Shown in pieces: positions 59,222-64,000 of a DNA stretch of 64,000 nucleotides; position 1 is the first letter of the stretch; each line of letters begins with the position of its first letter. Under the pieces are notes generated by a model, which was not told where the DNA came from, did not search any database, and was given only the letters and a program-made list of their open reading frames with translations. The DNA lies in contig CM034536.1 of assembly GCA_020002185.1 (NCBI GenBank), forward strand, positions 16,650,680 through 16,714,679. The letters run 5' to 3'. A program made the position numbers and the translations under genes. Source of the DNA: Paraescarpia echinospica. Its lineage: Eukaryota; Annelida; Polychaeta; Sabellida; Siboglinidae.

Positions 59222-59540
59222 GGCCGCGGTACACTGGTAGTAGTTTTCGCCAGATCAGACCTGACCAGACCAGACAAAACCACGTCAGACCGACATTGAT
59301 TAACCCCGACTGGAATCGATATAGCGGAAAGTTTGTAAGCCTGCGTGATTCTCGCATCACGCAGGCTTCGATTATGGTTCTGTCGGTGTCGGTCGTTGTA
59401 GTGGATACACTGCAGTAGAGGGAGTCTGGTTTGGTCGGGTTTGGTCTGGTTTGGTCAGATTTTGTCCGGTCTGGTCTGGTCTGGTCTTGGCCTGGTTTGC
59501 TCTGCTTGGGTCGGGCGAAAAACGTCAGGGTATCATGGCC
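59222..59540. mobile_element. Foldback/MITE-like element
   Basis: The imperfect terminal inverted repeat pairs ggccgcggtacactgg...gttttcgcc (59222-59251) with the complement of 59513-59540 (gggcgaaaaacgtcagggtatcatggcc). Inside are subterminal CAGACC/GACCAG repeats on the left and GGTCTG/GGTTTG repeats on the right, which are complementary, plus a perfect 13-bp hairpin at 59337-59368. At about 320 bp with no coding capacity, it fits a non-autonomous DNA transposon. Confidence 0.6.
59337..59368. repeat. Perfect 13-bp hairpin with 6-base loop
   Basis: aagcctgcgtgat at 59337-59349 and its exact complement at 59356-59368, with loop tctcgc. It lies near the centre of the foldback element. Confidence 0.9.
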
Positions 59541-59950
59541 TTTAAGGCAGGCGTTACACTCAGTTGATAAGTCGAGTAAAACATGCCAACTTTCTTAGCA
59601 CGTGATATGCAGACTAGGTATTGCGAGAAGGCGAGGTGGAAAATATACCATGCAGTGTGTGTACACGTTATACCTCAGTTGTGACGGGTATTCAACCAAC
59701 AAATATAACGGCTACTCTATTACTACACACGTAGACGATAATTGACCACCACCGCAAAATAAGTCATATTACATCATCCTCCATGTTTGCTTGGTGGCAC
59801 CGTGTGAAAGAGGACCCCAGGTGCTTTCCATTTATTTCAACGGTATTGTGTCACGTTAAACGCGTGCACCGTTGTACATAAATGCATTCTGAGAAATCGT
59901 GCTGCTGAGAGTTACATCAGCTCCATTCCAATTCAGGAGAGTTTATGGCA
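59541..59950. other. Intergenic sequence, no gene seen
   Basis: Nothing recognisable. Confidence 0.45.
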
Positions 59951-60560
59951 AGTATGAAGAAGAAGAAGAACATTTATGATGATGATGAAGAGGAATAGGA
60001 GGACGATGAGGAATAGGAGGAAGAGGAAAAAGAGGAGGAAGAGAAGCCAGAGGAGGAAGAGGAGGAAGAGGAGGAAGAAGGGGAAGAGAAGCCAGAGGAG
60101 GAAGGGGAGGGAGAGGAGGAATAGGAGGAAGAGAACTCAGAACATGAAAGGGGGAAGAGAAGCCAGAAGAGAAAGAGGAGAAAGATAAGCCAGAGGAGGA
60201 AGGGCAGGAAGAGGAGGAAGAGCAGCCAAGTGAAGAAGGGTAGTAAGAGGAGAAATGGAAGGACGAAGATGAAGAAAAACCAGATGATGAAGAGGAGGAA
60301 GAGGAAAAAGAGGAAAAAGAGGAGGAAGAGAAGCCAGAGGAAGAAGGGGAGGAAGAGGAGGAAGAGAACGAAGAGAAGCCAGCGGAAGAATGGGAGGAAG
60401 AGAAACCAGGGGAGGAAGATAAGCCAGAGGAGGAAGGAAAATGAGAGGAGGAAAAGAAACCATATGAGGAAGAGGAGGTAGCAAAGCCAGAGGAGGAAGA
60501 GAAGCCAGAGGAAGAAGGGTAGGAAGAGAAGCCAGAGGAAGAAGGGGAGGAAGAGGGAAT
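59951..60560. repeat. Polypurine (GGA/GAA)n tract of about 600 bases
   Basis: The plus strand is almost only A and G, with units such as gaggaagagaagccagaggaggaag. A roughly 24-base higher-order unit with agaagccag recurs many times. The Lys/Arg/Glu and Pro/Leu frames on the two strands are repeat products. Confidence 0.95.
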
Positions 60561-61920
60561 GGAATGGGCCTTGTACGACTGTTACTGTTTTTCCGGCTGC
60601 GAGCCCGGACGACTAGGAGGCGTTGCACACGGCACATGTTCCTTTGGACATAATAAATGGTTTGATATGAAACATACGATGTAATCTGCTTATCACCAGA
60701 GAGCTGAATGACTTCAAATCAACTGGAAACCAGAATGCGCGGTAACGCGCAAACGTTAAAACAATTATGTCGCGACATGAAGCAATTATCGTATTAATTT
60801 GGTTCCTTTAGATTAGTCAGTTGTTTGGATCGTTTGACCGTTATGATGTTGGTTAACACAAATCAATATAATTATGATGGTAAGACGTGAACACTTTTTT
60901 GCGTGTGTCTTTATCTGATGTTACGCTGCAACGCACATTTGACCTGCACTGTGTACTGCACAGCTCAACAGGAGTGTTATGGATATTGGGTTTAAGGCAA
61001 ACGTTGGCAAATGGTCTGAAGAATGATGTGTTGTAATAACAATGAATCGAGAGAAACAAGGACAAAGTGAAATGTTTAAACGTTGACACACTGTTGGTAG
61101 TATATTCAGATAATCGTGCAAAATGCCTATTATGTAATGACGAATCCCTACGATGTAATAAACGCATCATTTTCGACAAGTGAACGCTGGATCATTCTAC
61201 TATAATACATACTAATTACTGTTATTTCATCGTGTTTGTAAATACCTCAAAAGGACGTACCATTTTGTTTTATTGAGTACTTGCGCGATTCCTTTGCGAC
61301 ACATTATTTAAAAGTTCCAGAAATCCTAGTTCGAACGGACAGCATTTTAGATAGTTTCATCCAGCAAGCTCAAGCTCAATAGTCATGTTATCGGTGTAGA
61401 CTATGTGAAAGGCATACCAACTGTGTAGAGGGACACAGCTACGAAAGATAAAAAGCACGCTAGACATATGATACTCTACGGTTAGATGATAGGTGGGGAG
61501 TGCCTTTACATGGAAGTTCCTTTCACGCGGGTGATTTAGTTGTAGACAGTTTTGCTGCGTCAAAATTGATGAGCCGTGGTGGTAGCCAGGGTATCAATGC
61601 CGCCGTCACACAACAGCTACTGTTGCAGATGCAATGGATACCAATCATTTTCTTGACAGATCGGCTAGATACGTCGTGTAGATAGGTTATAAGTGCAAGG
61701 TTGCAACGTTTCACTCTTGATCGAGTGTCAATGCATATGAATAGCTAATTTCTGAAGTGCTCTATTTATCTGCTTGCCAGTAGGTCTTACGCGGGTGTAC
61801 ACGATAGAGAGTTTACATAATTTGATACCGAATGGTGCTTTTATTATGTGCAGCCAGTGCTACTCTCCAGGCACTCTCTGAGTCGACCGGAGCGTGTCAA
61901 GGGGCTATGTGGGATTGATT
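60561..61920. other. Intergenic sequence, no gene seen
   Basis: No supported coding frame. Frames at 60853-61179, 61357-61563 and 61523-61714 have no recognised motif. Confidence 0.45.
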
Positions 61921-62190
61921 CGGAAGTGTGTTTGTGTGTGTGTGCGTGTGTGTGTATGTGTGTGTGTGTGTGTGTTTGTACTTGCGCGCGTGTGTATATG
62001 CTCGCGCGCGTGCGTGCGTGACAGTGTGTGAGTGGGTGCTCGCGCTTGCCTGCGTGCGTGTGGTCATGTGTTGTCATGTGCGTATGTATATGTGTGTGCG
62101 TGTATGCGAGCGCGTGCGTGCGTGCATTCACTGGATCTATACGTGATCGTGTGTGTGCGTGTGTGTGTGCGCGCGCGCGTGTGCACACGT
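61921..62190. repeat. Degenerate (TG)n/(CG)n tract
   Basis: TG repeats with many CGCG and ATGTAT interruptions. Frames across it are not genes. Confidence 0.9.
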
Positions 62191-63259
62191 GTGTTTCACA
62201 ATGTGTATTTCTACAATAGTTACTGTAATAGTCTTGTTTACTATGTGAAACAATAACGTTCAGTATTGTTCTCATAGATGTGTGTATATGTATCACACAT
62301 ATATGTGTGTGTTTATGTATCACACGGGACAGGGTTGACGTACGCCTGCTTGCTTTTATTTCGACTGTTGATAGGAGAAGGACAACTAGACATATGTTCC
62401 AAATGCGTTGTCAGTTTATTCAGGGCCGTTTAATAACGTATATTGTTGTACCTATTTTATAAAATCAACATCGATCATTATTTTGGCGATAAAGATCCTA
62501 CGGGTATTAATGACGATCGTCTGACATCATGCTGATCGAATCGGAACAATGTGTGACGACTACAGCACGACAGACGAGCAGGCCCGTTGTGTAAATGTTA
62601 TTTTTTTTTTAATTGCGTTGGTTTCGTTTCATTCAATAGCATATATGTTTGATTTGACACGCATTCGCGTCGGAATGTGGTGAGTATTTAGGTGGCTGAG
62701 GCTCACCTAAAACCTCAAATTGCACTCCTTTGAGGGTCCCAACAAAACTCCACCTCCACATTATCCATAAAACCTCCAATGGCATCCCCCTGGAGGCTCC
62801 ACAAAAGCAACTAAAACCCCAAATTGCGCCCTCATTTGTGCAGTCTAGCAAAACCCACATTCAAGCAATTCAAAAACATACAATTCCAACCCAAAATGCA
62901 CCCCTTCCATAAATATTGGGGCTAATCCTATATCCAGCCGTACTACCAAATTATTCCCATGTCCCCCTTTTACGACAACTATGACACGTAAGCCAAATAA
63001 ATTATCGTGGTTCAGGTCATCATAACCTTTGGGCGACTTGGTATTTTTAGATAATTGGTAAACATGTTTTTGTTATGGTAACATTTGCGCTGCTGAATTA
63101 GTCAAGCTTTTCCAACTCCCGCTTGTCTTACTGAAGTCGCCAAGAACAGAGCTCAGAACCCGCTTGGACATTTTGGAATCGCCAGTTGCTGTCAAAAACC
63201 ATCACAGTGTTTGGAACTTATCTATACATTTGTGTATATTAAGTATTAATGTTTACTAA
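62191..63259. other. Intergenic sequence, no gene seen
   Basis: No supported gene. At 62700-62900 a roughly 55-base C-rich phrase (aaaacctccaatggcatcccc and variants such as aaaacctcaaattgcactcc) is repeated loosely three to four times. Confidence 0.45.
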
Positions 63260-63700
63260 TGTTTACATGTTATATATGTTTTCGGAGAAAAAAACAGTTA
63301 TAAAATAGCATAATAAAAAATTTAAAAGTACCTTAAAGCACGGACATACATTTTAATAAATATAAGTTCGTGCATAAAGGAGAAAGAACGTGAACAAATC
63401 TCAACTGTGCGGTGCGCCACATAGTAACTTGGCGGGTTATGGTAGAAACATTAACAATGCAAAATGTAAATATCGGTTTATTTTATTGTGTGATTGCGTG
63501 CATTGTATTGTTTGATAAAAGTTTACTCCGGGTTAGACGTAAAGCCGCTTAACGGATATCATTTGTAAGATCATTTATGTCCGAGGCGATTGTGATGGCC
63601 GCAAAATGTACCGCCATCTCTCGGCGCTCAGGTGGCCAAGGCTATCTTTGAATGTGTTCCGTTGGAGCAATTTGTAGGCGCGTCTTCGGCTTGTTATTCC
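63260..63700. repeat. Dispersed repeat, copy 2
   Basis: Counterpart of 54170-54780 in the same orientation, including gtgcgccacatagtaac, ggtagaaacatt, aaaatgtaccgccatctctcggcgctc and gagcaattt. Confidence 0.55.
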
Positions 63701-64000
63701 TGCATCAAGATGGTTGTCTAGGAGTTCACCAAAACAGCTGTGTGTGGCTGTTATGCATATTATGCACGAGAAGCTAAAGTAAAATAGGATGTTCTTCATT
63801 GTTCCACGTTTTAATACAATATTTACATCATAATTCTATCAAAGTACGTATGGCTGTACAAAACAGTGCAATGCAATATAAAATAAATATATACAATACT
63901 ATGTACACACGTAATGGTACCATGATATGACAACATGGCTGAACAATAAACGTTGGGTTTATGTCATATTCAGTCTATCGTTTTCCCAGCGTTTTCGGTC
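63701..64000. other. Window end, no gene seen
   Basis: AT-rich sequence with no recognisable feature. Confidence 0.45.

Noticed and set aside
59976..60637. Lys/Arg-rich and Pro/Leu-rich proteins
   Set aside because: Read from the polypurine repeat on its two strands.

Overview
The window is eukaryotic and almost certainly from an invertebrate animal. It has Gly-X-Y collagen genes with small GT-AG exons, five full-length-looking and one short copy of a tRNA-derived SINE, degenerate non-LTR retrotransposons, very long (TG)n, (CT)n and (GGA)n tracts, and a 17.1-kb Polinton/Maverick (adintovirus-type) DNA transposon. The sequence alone does not fix the phylum. There are no bacterial features, CRISPR arrays or rRNAs.

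Host genes. Three paralogous genes encode short membrane-anchored collagen-like proteins: signal peptide, collagen triplets, then one transmembrane helix near the C-terminus. Gene A (5838-9744, minus) and gene B (19448-22896, minus) have the same six exon lengths and lie in two diverged copies of a segmental duplication (about 4.8-10.8 kb and 18.7-24.2 kb). Gene C (24978-53089, plus) is head-to-head with B, has seven exons and is stretched over 28 kb by insertions in its introns. All three exon sets join into open frames (208, 208 and 160 codons) without adjustment.

Between genes A and B lie a decayed non-LTR retrotransposon (about 14.2-16.0 kb), an ORF1-like remnant (16.15-16.84 kb) and a 90-bp minisatellite (16.85-18.45 kb) whose units mostly carry a CACGTG motif. 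Intron 4 of gene C holds a broken L2/CR1-like retrotransposon on the minus strand (about 34.05-29.2 kb), split by other retroelement pieces (30.6-32.6 kb).

Intron 5 of gene C holds the Polinton (34772-51919), flanked by a perfect 6-bp target duplication (taagtg) and about 342-bp inverted repeats with about five visible differences. It starts only 18 bp after the start of the intron. The left arm, plus strand, reads: two tRNA-like Pol III units, NADAR-family protein, packaging ATPase, conserved basic small protein, conserved 255-aa protein, 30-aa membrane peptide, integrase with chromodomain, conserved membrane protein, penton fused to pVI-like, major capsid protein, adenain-like protease, poly(A) signal. 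The convergent right arm has protein-primed PolB (minus), an apparently spliced minus-strand gene with a PPPPTY motif, an RPA-C-like OB-fold/zinc-ribbon protein (minus) and a two-exon plus-strand gene. Several genes carry lesions: TAA at the catalytic His position of the protease, TAA in the integrase chromodomain, frameshift plus TAA in the basic protein, frame disturbance between penton and pVI, and in PolB a Glu in place of the motif A Asp and a late frameshift. The copy looks recently inserted but inactive on its own.

The last 11 kb (53.1-64 kb) has no gene I can support. It holds a SINE, a small foldback/MITE-like element, a dispersed repeat present twice, a 600-bp GGA tract and a TG tract.
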